From Cydia pomonella (lineage: Eukaryota; Arthropoda; Insecta; Lepidoptera; Tortricidae), in assembly GCF_033807575.1 (NCBI RefSeq), contig NC_084711.1, positions 682,001 through 746,000 of the forward strand: 64,000 nt of DNA, given 5' to 3'. Each line of letters opens with the position of its first letter. Within the stretch, counting starts at the first letter, position 1. Made by a program: the position numbers and the translations under genes. This document shows, one piece after another, positions 52,353-62,565 of the stretch. The notes beneath the pieces are model-generated. The model was not told where the DNA came from. It saw only the letters and a program-made list of their open reading frames with translations, and ran no database searches.

Positions 52353-52400
52353 GGTTATCGCTTAATAAGCGTTTTAATGGTAGGTAAAACGCTGCTATTA

Positions 52401-53357
52401 CTTGCTCGCTCTTTCCCACTCATGATTCGAATGAGCCGGCCGAGCCAAAGAAGTTTATACGACACACACAAACGCGGCAAAAATACCGACTATTGTTGTG
52501 TTTATGTTCGTGCGTATATATCACTTTCCATGTGTGTTTTGAACGGGCGCGCAGTTTAAATATGGATTATGTCTATAATGTACAAGCTTGCGCGCTTACA
52601 AGTACTAGCTGCCATTACTTATTACTATAGCCGTCAGATGCACGCGCGGTTTTATAATTGACATAAAATATTACACTATGCTTGTTTGCCACCGCCGTGG
52701 TATTAAAAAAAAACAGCTAAGCGAATAGTGTCCACAATTATATGTAAACGAATGTATTGTAAATTAAAAGAATTAAGGTTTTGTGTTAATAAGTTTGAGC
52801 ATGATATTTTTTGTTACTAATAATTTCTGAATATGTTATGAGTCGTCGGTTTCTGAGAATCTAACTACTAATATATGTCGCTATGAGCGCTTCTTTTAAA
52901 ATAGAGTGTATATTCGGCGCCATATTTAAGTTGGTTTTCTTGTTAAATAATTGACGGCCGAATGTACCGTACTTCGATACGATGTGTAATCATTACAAAA
53001 CGGAGATCTAGATGCCACGCTAAATTGAACTCTAATGTTCTTAACAATAACCGACGATAATCGCCGCGCGCACGTGACAGCGTCCACTTATTTGGTACTA
53101 AAGACTAGATCTCATATAACCCGCGGCACGTAAGTGAAACCTGCGCAGAAGTCGATTTATAGATCTCACCTGAGGTGAGGACGGGGTGCGGCGGGGAGGG
53201 CGCAGACGCACGGCACGTTTCCATAGCAACGCCGTGACAACCTGCGCAGTAGCGGCCATGTTGGTTTTACTGACGTGCCGCCGGCTATAAACTTTACAAT
53301 ACGCCGTAACATCTATTATATTATACTTATGGCGGACAGAGGCGGGTTGCGATCATG
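52401..53357. other. Unassigned region with a GC-rich, promoter-like patch
   Basis: 52900-53290 is unusually GC-rich and CpG-rich for this window, with CACCTGAGGTGAG, CCTGCGCAGAAG / CCTGCGCAGTAG and GCGGCCATGTTGG (close to the YY1 core). No exon is recognisable on either side. 52680-52712 has a scrap of the ACTACGTCGGTGG-type repeat. Confidence 0.35.
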
Positions 53358-53441
53358 TACAGTCAGCTGCGGATAGATGTGAAGCCCCTGTATACAATCA
53401 GTCTATGTAGGGGGGGTCACCTTTTAGTGCAGCTGACTGTA
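53358..53441. mobile_element. Short MITE with TACAGTCAGCTG ends
   Basis: TACAGTCAGCTGCGGATAGA and TGCAGCTGACTGTA are inverted over 13 bases, 84 bases in all. 53442-54382 shows nothing recognised. Confidence 0.8.
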
Positions 53442-54382
53442 CATTGTAGAAACTATTGATTTTGGACAGAGAGTTAAAAAAATCTTGTTCCCGTTCAATT
53501 TAAAGCAGCGAAAAATTAACGAGAACCTCAGTTTGTTTATTACTAAAGCTTTTGTTTTCGTGCGTGTCTATATAGCAATCACGCTACGCCCCCAAAGGTT
53601 CGGAAACTCCTGACTTGGGATCAAATTCACACCAAAATAAAAATCAAATTTGATAATTAGGGAGAAGCCGTGACCAATACCTACTTCTGATTCTTATAAA
53701 AATATTTAGGGCACGGAAAAACCCCTATTTTTGAAATTATTCTTAGTTCTTAGGAGGTAGATGAGAACACGCTCTTTTCTTGAAGGTCGTATCGGTCCGG
53801 AAAAACCGCAGGCGACAATTCATTCCAGTTATCAGTCTATCTGGATTGATATTGTTCGGAATTATGATAACTTTAGGTTTATCTCACTGAAAGCATAATT
53901 TTAACCGCCGAGTGTGTAAAATAAAAGCATCATACTTAACTCAATACATACATAAGTTTCATATCATAATATAATGGTCAGTGGTGTTAAAAGGTAAATA
54001 CAAATGTCAAAGTTAGAAAAGCTTACATGACACTAGATGAGATCTCTTTACAGCGCAGGCAAAATTGGTTCGGACTCAAAAATATCTCAAAAAATATAAA
54101 AATTGAGGTACAAACGTACAAATACTCAAAATATTAGACCTGTTCCCGGTACAATGGCGATGTACTTCCAACAATATTTTTCATATGCGCAATTGTATTA
54201 AAGACAGCCTAATTTATCAAATTAGAGCATGAGCAGTATCGACAAAATGAACCTTATTTATATAGATTTATGTCTGAGTTTACATTGCATCAAATTACCT
54301 CTGTTCTAGGCTATTACAGTCCGTATCAATAGCAGCCGATGAAACAACGCGTCAAAAGTTTATGCCACCCCGTAAAATTCCT

Positions 54383-54502
54383 AAGGGCCGGTACAGACGG
54401 ACTCGACTGCAACTTGTATGGGAACTGCACGTCGACGTTGCAGTTGGAGTGCAGTCGGCATGCAGTTCCCATACAAGTTGCAGTCCGTCTGTACCGGCCC
54501 TT
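54383..54502. mobile_element. MITE, near-perfect hairpin (AAGGGCCGGTACAGACGG)
   Basis: AAGGGCCGGTACAGACGGAC pairs with GTCCGTCTGTACCGGCCCTT, then GCAACTTGTATGGGAACTGC pairs with GCAGTTCCCATACAAGTTGC. Only a short centre is unpaired. Confidence 0.9.
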
Positions 54503-57043
54503 ATACACAGTCTAATTTGTCTACATATAGATACATATCTCTTTTTGTTACGTTATTAGATAATGGCAATATGCTTTTGACGCATAGTGTGATCCGCTAC
54601 TTTTGACCACCATCGTGTACACTATAAAAGGAACCATTAAAATTATAAGCGTACATGGTTTACCAATTGTTCGTTTTTTGAATTTTCCGGCATTTTCTAA
54701 TGACACGGATTGGCCAGACTATCATTTAATACTAAAGGGCGTAGGTTGAGGGGAGCAGAGGGGGCAGCTGCCCCCTTGGAGTTCAAACTTCACATACAAT
54801 GAATATGCCCCTCTTTCCCTCCCCTAGGCCTCCGGCAATATTAACTTGCCTCCCCCAGTTCATTGGCAGCTACACCCTTGTAAGATGTAGATGCAACACT
54901 TAAAACATTGTGCGACAAAGTAATTCAGACTCTATACATAAACACATAAGTTGTTTTATACATTTTTACACAATTATATCCTACTCAGTATATGCGAATA
55001 ATAAAAACGTTCGGTTTATCGTTCGGTACCATTTAAATAAGTAAACAATGTACAGTCACGCAAAAATATCAGACACGTTGTGTCAAATATTTCTGCGCCC
55101 TTCGTTCTCCAAGACATTGCTGATGCTTACTACTTTCAGCAATGTCAATATTTATACACTTTAGAATCTTATCACTAAGGATTAAACTACAAAATTGTAT
55201 ACATATTTAGATGTTGACTGTACTGACACTTAACATGCTTAATAAAAAAACCTGGGAGCGGTTTCCTGTCAGTACAAAAGTACAGTAAAGGAAAACGAAG
55301 GTGTTTCAATTTACAACTCTATTTCAATGTAAACACGGATTAAAATGGCGATCCCTCTGCAAAGGAAGTTATGTCAATAAAAAATAAAAAAAATAAAAAA
55401 AAAATTAAAAAAAAGTGATTCACAACCCTAATCGCTGTATTACTATCCGCAAACCAAACCGACCACCGGGGTCGTAAAACATCTCATTCACGCTTGCGAG
55501 GTCACGGCAAGAATAAGAGAGATAGTGATATGACTTTGGTCCTCCGATTGGTTTGCAGATAGTATAACAGCAAGACTCGTAACTGGCCATCGGTGGACCG
55601 TAAGTCTTTGGAATAAGGTTTAATATTGTCAGTTAACAGTGTGGACGATGGCCATATGCTGCATTTACAAGATAGTGGCAAACAGAAATTGGGTGATAGG
55701 GTTTCGATTCGAATGTCTTTTATGTACCCAAAATAAAAACATTTGATGGCATTGATAAATTTTTGCTTTTTGTAAGTTTTGTAACAAGTGTCAATGTTTG
55801 AAAAATTGGTTATAAAAAGTGACCTAATATGAAATAAACTGAATGTACATTTACACATTACCACTGAGTATCATGACATTAAACAAAACTTAAAAATTTT
55901 ACGCTTGGCCAAGAGAAAGGGCCAGTTACGCAACAGCTCCAAAATATTCAATAAATTAAATTCACTTACATCAGCGATACAGCATTTTTTTTCGACTTTC
56001 ACGCCACGATTTAAGTTTTCCTAAGCATATAACGTTGCATCTATTCCCACAACCCACAATTTATATCCGTAAGGCCACCACTGCTTTTTGTATGGGAACC
56101 TGGTGCCTGGCATTGGAGCGTGATTACATTCAGATTACATTACAATACAAGTGACAGTTGTCAATAAGTCTAAGATAATAGAAACGACAACAATGAAGAT
56201 AGAACAATACTGAATATATTTACTAACTAAAGCAACGCGGAATTTGCATTAAACATTGCATAAAATTTACAATTTACACGTATTTACATCTCTAGTAAAC
56301 ACAATAGGGTCGTGTACTAAACACTAAACAGTATAATCTTCAAATGTGATTGGTGGGGGAGAAACGAAAATGGTGATTCTCTCAATGAAACTATCTTCTT
56401 ATAGATATTTTTTAAACAATGGAACGTGTATAAAAATCTATAAGAACCCCTTATTGAGTATCGGCTGATACGTACGACACGGCCGATCTACTCCAGCCGA
56501 CACATTGTTAGCAACAGCATTTTGCACTACTGTACACGTCTTAGTACTCCAACATTTGAAAGAAGCAGCCTTGCAAACTGGAATTAGGCGCAAAAACTAG
56601 AACGCCAATAAAAATATCTGTAGTATACCGGGCGCTCACAGATTATTATTATTTGGGGTGTTGCGGGCCTTTGAGTGCCACTTCGATCAATCAGTGATCT
56701 ATTGTGAATGCCCTTGGAATCCAATAAGTTCTAGATTCTTTACCTTTGAAATAGACGAAGAAAAGAAACATTTACTTTTCAGTTTTCCATAGCTATTTCG
56801 TCACAGCCTTATGCGTCAGGTGTATTTGACCGCCTTGTTTTCTTTAACTTCCCTGACCGTAGTCCTAACTCCCTACAATATTTTATTAGTATCGTATCGT
56901 TCACACTGTCAACTGACCTTTCGAGAACCTTAATGCAACGAGATAAGGTTTACTATAGGCGAGTTAAGTGTGTTGCTGTTAGTACAAAAAAATTACTAAT
57001 AAAGATTAAATTTATCACTTCAAGTATAAACGCCAGTATAGTG
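54503..57043. other. Unassigned region with one TACAGTCA-type element
   Basis: 55051-55222 has TACAGTCACGCAAAAATATC and GTTGACTGTA ends with an inner AGCAATGTC / GACATTGCT stem, a likely MITE. The remainder, including the 120-codon minus frame at 55502-55864, shows no family I recognise. Confidence 0.5.
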
Positions 57044-57212
57044 CTCCGTTCCCACCAGATGTGCGAGGATGCTTAGCGAGTGACGAGTTAAGAAGTAATA
57101 AAATATTACCCACTAGAGCTGTTTCGAGCGAGGATTTTGAGTGATTCTATTAGCTCTGAATAAAGACATCCCTCGCTACGCATCTTCGCACATCTGTGAT
57201 GGAGTCGCAATC
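57044..57212. mobile_element. Palindromic MITE (TTCCACCAGAGAT family), copy 2
   Basis: CGTTCCCACCAGATGTGCGA pairs imperfectly with GCACATCTGTGATGGAGTCG; CATCCCTCGCTACGCATC is shared with 38787-38964. Confidence 0.7.
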
Positions 57213-57559
57213 TAAGATAATATTGCTATTATAATATGAGAGTGTGATGTTCTATGCACATTATGGCGTGAAGGTGAGACTAGCGTAAAACCGATGTTTT
57301 TATGGACACCCTTGAGATCCTGTGTGTATTAGAGGAGTCTTAAATAATTCACTGTTGAACTACGGTTGTAGCCGTCGCTAGCATGGGTTTTCCGGTATGT
57401 AGCGACGCGACTTCCATAGCATTCTCTTGTAAAAAAAGCTGAAGCTACTAAAGCTTCAATGTATTGGGGTTGTTTATTTAAGCATTGATAAACTCTAGCA
57501 TTGGCTAAGTTTCTAGTGTGGTTGCAGTAAGCTAACTCATCCCTTACTATAATCAGTTC

Positions 57560-58030
57560 TTGCATTTTCCATAGCATTCCTCTGGAGCGCCAAGGCCCCG
57601 CGAGTATTAGCTTGTATCTATCCAGGCCACAGCTTCAATAAACTAAGCTTTGATAATTGCATTGTATACATGATAAGCCCTAATGTCGTGGCAAGCTAAC
57701 CTGCCACTCACTACGGTTCGTCCTGGCCTCCTCCGTGGCATTCTTCTGGAGCGTTAACGCCCCGCGAGAATTAGATAGCTTTTTTTCATCATTCCACACG
57801 GGTTCAATATAGGTAAACTAAGCATTGATACTTTGTATTGACATACAGGTTGAGTTCTCTACCGTTGCGGCAAGCTAACCTGTCTTAGTAAGGTCCGTCC
57901 TGGCGTTCGCAGTTTTCTTTTGAAGCGCTAACTTTACTTTTAGATAGATTTTTGTTCATTCCACACAGTTCCAATATAGGTACACAGATAGTTTGCACTG
58001 ACATACAGGTCTCGTTCCCTACGGCACGGG
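57560..58030 (-). pseudogene. Tandem decayed copies of the donor end of the glycosyltransferase-like exon 3
   Basis: GGCAAGCTAACCTG (the exon 3 donor region) recurs at about 57692, 57872 and 58029, each preceded by a CATACAGGT / CTCGTTCCCTA-like flank and followed by a GTCCGTCCTGGC and GAGCG..AACGCC-like stretch; a further partial copy starts near 57575. Spacing is 160-180 bases. No open frame survives in the copies. Confidence 0.65.
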
Positions 58031-58039
58031 CAAGCTAAC

Positions 58040-58287
58040 CTGCCTGTCGGCGCGGTCGGTGCGCGCGTCGTCGGTGGCGTTGCGCAGGGCGGCGGCCAGC
58101 GCGCGCGCGGCGGCGGCCGGCTCCTCGCGGCGCCAGGGCGCGGCGGCGCGCGGCGCGTACGAGCTCTCCTCGAAGCCCGAGCGCAGCCCGAGGATGATGC
58201 TGAGGGCCGACGCGTCCTGCCCGTGGCAGCCCGAGTACCGGTACTGCGGCTTCTTGTCGAAACGGCACCCGCCTGCCGCTTGAGCCC
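58040..58287 (-). CDS. Glycosyltransferase-like protein, exon 3 of those seen
   Basis: Acceptor GTGACAG|GGG, donor GGCAG|GTTAGC, 248 nt, ends in phase 0. Encodes GAQAAGGCRFDKKPQYRYSG, CHGQDASALSIILGLRSGFE and a long Ala/Arg-rich, GC-rich stretch that may be a disordered loop. Confidence 0.68.
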
Positions 58288-59971
58288 CTGTCACAAATTC
58301 TATTGTTATGAAATAATGTGAGCACGAGGCCGTATTGGCAGGGTCGCCATGTGAAGTGAAATTGTGAGAGAAACGACTTTAAGTATGTATTCTGTCTAAA
58401 GTTACAAAATGGACTTCTCAAATTAAGAAGAATGTGAGTGTGCTCGCCGCTTACGTTACAATGGTTTATTTCATAATTAACGGCTGTCATTATAATTCTG
58501 AATTATAATCACTATAAAGTTACATGACTGAAAGGCCAAATGGCGTGTTTGGATCATTGTAGGTCTTATATAGTTGCGACAAGGTTAACAGTCGACGTGT
58601 ACGTACCTATAGGCATGATGCAGTCCTGCGTAAGCGCGCACTGCACCCACGGCCGCATCACCTCCTTCACCGCCGGCGTGTCCGCTACCAACAACCTGCA
58701 ACCGAACGAATATTGATTTAGAGGTACTTCTAAAAAGCCAATGAATAAAATGCAATGGGTACAATACAATGGAGTTGGCCGATATAAATTTTATAATTGG
58801 CGCCAGCTTAGGTTTTCCTGTCAGTCCTAAGAAAAATGGCAAATTCATCTTTTTTTGAGAATTCTATGGCCTGGATGCTAAACCCAGTTTCATAGAACTA
58901 AACTAGAGCCAGATAAAATCTACGATGCCGCCATCTATACAAATCTTTGACTGTTGCCGACTCCATTATTTTATTAGCCAGAAAATGTTGGGTACGAGAT
59001 GTATGTTGGGTAGTAAATGGATACAATAACCCAATTTTTTTATGTGCTGATTAATAACTTTACTAAAAACATATTGGTGCCGTGACCAGGATATCTCGTT
59101 AAGTGCCTTTAAAAGTTATCAAAAGTAAATCATGCGCAGTATAAGCGGCATTAACACACTTTGTGAGTTGTAGCATCTGTATGAAGTCATCTAGCGCCGC
59201 GTTTAAGTAATTAAACTTGTACGCCAGCATCCCAGAATCTACGGCTTCAAATTGCATTAAACAAGCTGGCAAATCCAGCGACAATAGGATGATACGAAGA
59301 TGACAGCTCCAAGATGATGAGTGTGATATTAGTTTACCTTTTTAGCTCCAGCATCTGCACGAAGAGGAAGTCATCTAGCGCTACTTTTGAGTAATGAAAC
59401 ATTTGTGGATGAGCGAATGATGTTACAGCGCGTCAGAATGTACAGTATTCGTTCAAAGTGCAACACAAAAGCTGGCACGTTCAGTACTGATTGACCTAAG
59501 ATAACTAAACTATGAGTTTAGTTTGACCTCGTGAGCTTTAACATCTGCACAAAAATAAATTCTAGAGCTGCATTCGGATAATTAAACATTCGCGGATGAG
59601 TGAACGATGTGACCGCTGCTCGCCGAGGGTACGCCAGATCGCCAGAGCTTGCTACTCGCACCCATAATGGAGGCTCGCAGCTCTGATCGGACAAGGCAAA
59701 GATAACAACTAGGTACCTACTAGATGTTGTAAGAGATATTGACATACCTTGTGAGCTCCAACATTTGCACAAAGAGGAAGTCATCTAGCGCCGCGTTTAA
59801 GTAATGAAACATGCGCGGATGAGTGAATGACGTCACAGCGGCGCGTCTAGGGTACGCCAGAACGCCAGAGTGTGCCGCTCGCGTCCATAAAGCACTGAGA
59901 GAGGCTGGCGAGCCCGTCCAGCGTTGGTTGGGTTCGGCGAAGATGACGCCGCCTACGCGGGATAACGCGTG
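58040..59971 (-). CDS. Glycosyltransferase-like invertebrate protein, three internal exons (partial gene)
   Basis: Exons 59971-59748, 58695-58607 and 58287-58040 join in phase to 187 codons: HALSRVGGVIFAEPNQRW, then AVTSFTHPRMFHYLNAALDD, LVADTPAVKEVMRPWVQCAL, TQDCIMPIG and KKPQYRYSGCHGQDASALSI. The order (GGV..., THP.M..YL, W..CAL...CI.P, Y..CH..D.SAL.I) resembles uncharacterised invertebrate proteins akin to DUF1647 that look like Golgi glycosyltransferases; I recognise the pattern, not a named gene. The N-terminus (signal or membrane anchor) must lie to the right and the C-terminus to the left, unfound. Confidence 0.65.
58607..58695 (-). CDS. Glycosyltransferase-like protein, exon 2 of those seen
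   Basis: Acceptor GTTGCAG|GTTG, donor ATAG|GTACGT, 89 nt, phase 2 to phase 1. Encodes LLVADTPAVKEVMRPWVQCA then LTQDCIMPI. Confidence 0.72.
59099..59700 (-). pseudogene. Three tandem, decaying copies of the 59748-59971 exon
   Basis: Conserved landmark on the plus strand: GTCATCTAGCGCCGCGTTTAAGTAAT at 59185, 59371 (variant) and 59558 (variant), against the intact exon at 59780; spacing 186, 187 and 222. The 59099-59284 copy has lost most of its 5' half. The 59341-59480 copy keeps MFHYSKVALDDFLFVQMLEL but is frameshifted upstream. The 59518-59700 copy keeps SSGDLAYPRRAAVTSFTHPR and FVQMLKLTR in one frame with a weak donor (GAG|GTCAAA). Confidence 0.78.
59748..59971 (-). CDS. Glycosyltransferase-like protein, exon 1 of those seen
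   Basis: Acceptor TCTACAG|CAC, donor ACAAG|GTATGT, 224 nt. Encodes GGVIFAEPNQRWTGSPASLS, GVLAYPRRAAVTSFTHPRMF and FLFVQMLELTR. It is the only intact member of a four-copy tandem exon set (the others lie at 59099-59700). Confidence 0.72.
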
Positions 59972-60832
59972 CTGTAGACAAAAGAAATACTGCTAGAAAC
60001 GGGAATATTAACCTTTACCACACATATATGTGTGGCAGTCAAAAATCGTGGGTCAAACCTCGGCTGTGCTGCAAAACATGCAAAAAGATGACAAAAAAAT
60101 CGGTGAGGATTCTTATGTCTGTGTATAGACAAGACGACAATATTCATACCATCATCGATAAAGCCTGCAAATTAAAAATTCCAGATGAAACATTCGGTCG
60201 AATTCACATATACTTTAATATACCCTGATTTATTTCTGTAAAAATTGCGGCGCATATGCCAGCTTACTGATGAAGTTACCGATTATAGTGTTTTCGTTAA
60301 TTTACAACGTGTCGGCGTTCGAATGTGGGCGAATCAACTGTAAGACTAATCTGTCCACGACATTTAAACTTGTCGAAAATTTCAAAAATGTCGTTTATAT
60401 ATAATATATTACTTTTATAGTTATAAATAAAGTTATCTAATATATAAAGTTAAAACAAGCGATTTTCTCTCTGATAGACCGAAAATATAGATAAATACTA
60501 AAGAACGAAACGAATCCTTTGTATGTCCAGAAACATTTTTATTTTTTGGTAGCGCCAGAGACGTGAAAACTGTCGGTCTAAAAGTGGATTCGCCCCCGAA
60601 CTAAGTGTAGTCTAAAATCGATAATACAGGTTGAATTAACACTTAATGTCCCAAACCCAAACAAGGATTATCATTACAGGATTACTTCCGTTCAGTGAAT
60701 ACCATACAAGCGACTAGCTGCCTATTACAATTATTGGATTACCAGAAATGTGACTTAACTAGTCAGTAAACCAAGATTGTTTCCAGGTTGGTGCAAAAAA
60801 TAAAAGATTGTGATTAAGATACAGGTGTCTCC
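59972..60832. other. Unassigned, upstream of the glycosyltransferase-like exons
   Basis: No further exon recognised. ATTATTGGATTACC-like and CCACACATATATGTGTGG (60019) palindromes are present. The gene's 5' exons must be farther right or outside the window. Confidence 0.4.
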
Positions 60833-61066
60833 CATGATGGGGCTTTAAATGCAGGGCTCGATTTTACTCGCTATACGGAGCTACTTTTATTATGGGACCA
60901 ACCCCGATATCACGAAATGTTTGGCTTTTTCGTACATTTTGGTTGACCAGATGTCAAACATTTCTATGGAAAAGCCAAAAAAAAATTCGCGTTTTCGTGG
61001 TCCCACAGTAAAAATAACTCGATTTAGCAAATAGAATCGAGTCCTGCATTTAAAGCCCCATGGTGG
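60833..61066. mobile_element. MITE (ATGGGGCTTTAAATGCAGG ends)
   Basis: GGGGCTTTAAATGCAGGGCT at the left and TCCTGCATTTAAAGCCCC at the right are complements, followed inward by CGATTTTACTCGCTA against TAACTCGATTTAGC-like sequence. 61067-61960 shows nothing recognised. Confidence 0.85.
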
Positions 61067-61963
61067 TGACATATTGTATATTTTCTACTTTATATTTTAA
61101 AGACTAACAATTTAGTTATACTTAGTAAGCTGATGTAAATAAAATGAACCTTGCAACCTGCAATTTACATAAACTTGAAGGTTGGCTCATTGTAACTACA
61201 AATACGATATTGATTTCTAACTCCACTTAGACCAGATACACCTGCTGCCACCGAAAATGGTCTATCTATTATTACTATTGGAGGGACAGAAATACAAGAA
61301 ATTTCTAGCATAGTGAGGTTACGTTGGGGCCAATCGGTAAGACATTTTTAGCAGAGCCTGATATTTACATTCACACTAAATCTGTCGCCTTCGACAATTG
61401 ACTAGGTATTGGTAAAAAGCTTAGCGCATAAATAGGTTATCGCATCTCGTAGGTTAAATACGGCATTATTTTGTCAATTTTGTCATTTGCAAGGGAGACG
61501 CAATCGAACATGCCTTTTTTAACCCCCGACGCAAAAGAGGGGTGTTTATGTGTTTGACGCCAATGCCTGTCTCTCTGTGGCATCGTAGCTCTCCAACGGA
61601 TGGACCGATTTTGATGCGGTTTTTTTACGTGAAAGGGAGTTTCCTTGCGGTAGCTATCTTTGATTGAAATCGATCCAGCTGTTTGAAGATCACTTATAAG
61701 CTCTTTTCCAAAATGACGTAAGGCACTTTCGCCCCAAAATGGAGTTTTTTTGGCATATAGCCCAGGAGTTCAAAAAAAATAGTTACCGGGCTGACTACTT
61801 GCTCGCTCGGTGTACAATCGTGGCGCATAGGAATATTAGGAATCCGCCCTCCAAATGACCCTTCGTATTTTCCAAAAACGATCCAAGCCCAAAATATCTC
61901 ATTGACATTGTCCGTTTTACCAAGTACGTACGTGGGTCGAACGACTCAAGTATTTGCAACAAG

Positions 61964-62565
61964 ACTGTTAGACTGACGTCACCCGGTTTAAAAGTAAACA
62001 GTGTCGTCTTGCCGTCTATCGCCCGTCTGCCAGCCTTGGATGCTCCGATTAATGAGCGGAACGATAAAAAACAATATACTCCTTTTTTTGGGCAGTCGGG
62101 TAAAAACAAAGTGAGATCGCTTCCAAACCTCTGCAGACTAAGTAATAAATATAATAACAATAAATAAATAATATAAATTTTTTTGACTAAGTCCCACGGT
62201 AAGCCAAGAATTAAGGCTTGTGTTGTGGGTACTCAGACAACGATATATATATTATTGTGTATTTAAGTATTTGTATATTAACAAATACTTAAATACACAA
62301 AAAACACCTATGACTCAGGAACAAATATTCATGCTCATCACACAAATAAATGGCCTTACCATCGGCTTCATAGGCAGAGTCACTACCTACTAGTCCAGAC
62401 TAGTCTCCAAAAGTAATTAATAATTTGTACTCAACAAAACTGTTAGACGCTGACGTCACACGGTATAATATTTAACATTGTCGTCTCGCCGTCTATCGCC
62501 CGTCTGTCAGTCTTGGGCGCTCCGATCTAAGGCTCCGATTAATCAGCGGAAAGATAAACAACGAA
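61964..62565. repeat. Direct repeat pair flanking a SINE
   Basis: About 110 bases at 61964-62075 and 62436-62565 share ACTGTTAGAC..GACGTCAC, GCCGTCTATCGCCCGTCTG, TCCGATTAAT.AGCGGAA and AAAAC/AACAAC in order. They lie in the same direction, about 470 bases apart. Confidence 0.65.
62165..62410 (-). mobile_element. tRNA-derived SINE, first family, inverted
   Basis: Plus strand reads GACTAAGTCCCACGGTAAGC, AAGGCTTGTGTTGTGGGTA, AGGAACAAATATTCATGCTC and GGCAGAGTCACTACCTACTAG, the reverse of 7888-8165, with an internal TTAAGTATTTGT / ACAAATACTTAA hairpin at 62262-62296. The B box is decayed. Confidence 0.75.

Larger units (their letters stand above)
46706..52400 (+). mobile_element. Complete DIRS-type tyrosine-recombinase retrotransposon
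   Basis: 5.7 kb. Order: left inverted repeat, gag-like ORF, RT-RNase H ORF, overlapping tyrosine-recombinase ORF, 59-bp tandem repeat, internal complementary region, right inverted repeat. DIRS elements copy through RNA and insert a circular DNA by a tyrosine recombinase rather than by DDE integrase or endonuclease, so they leave no target duplication. Here both ends are set by the internal complementary region, which matches the outer edge of each end and shows the sequence TATTA at 46706-46710 and 52396-52400. All three ORFs are open, suggesting recent insertion. Confidence 0.93.

Noticed and set aside
46706..52400. LTR retrotransposon or retrovirus-like element
   Set aside because: There are no direct long terminal repeats, protease or DDE integrase; ends are inverted, and a tyrosine recombinase is present.
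55502..55864. 120-codon minus-strand frame
   Set aside because: Composition is that of AT-rich intergenic DNA and no motif or splice partner was found.
57329..57577. 82-codon minus-strand frame as the last exon of the glycosyltransferase-like gene
   Set aside because: No conserved residue recognised and no acceptor in the right phase that I could defend.
61795..62160. 121-codon minus-strand frame as a 5' exon of the glycosyltransferase-like gene
   Set aside because: No similarity to the family, and it overlaps the direct-repeat unit at 61964-62075.
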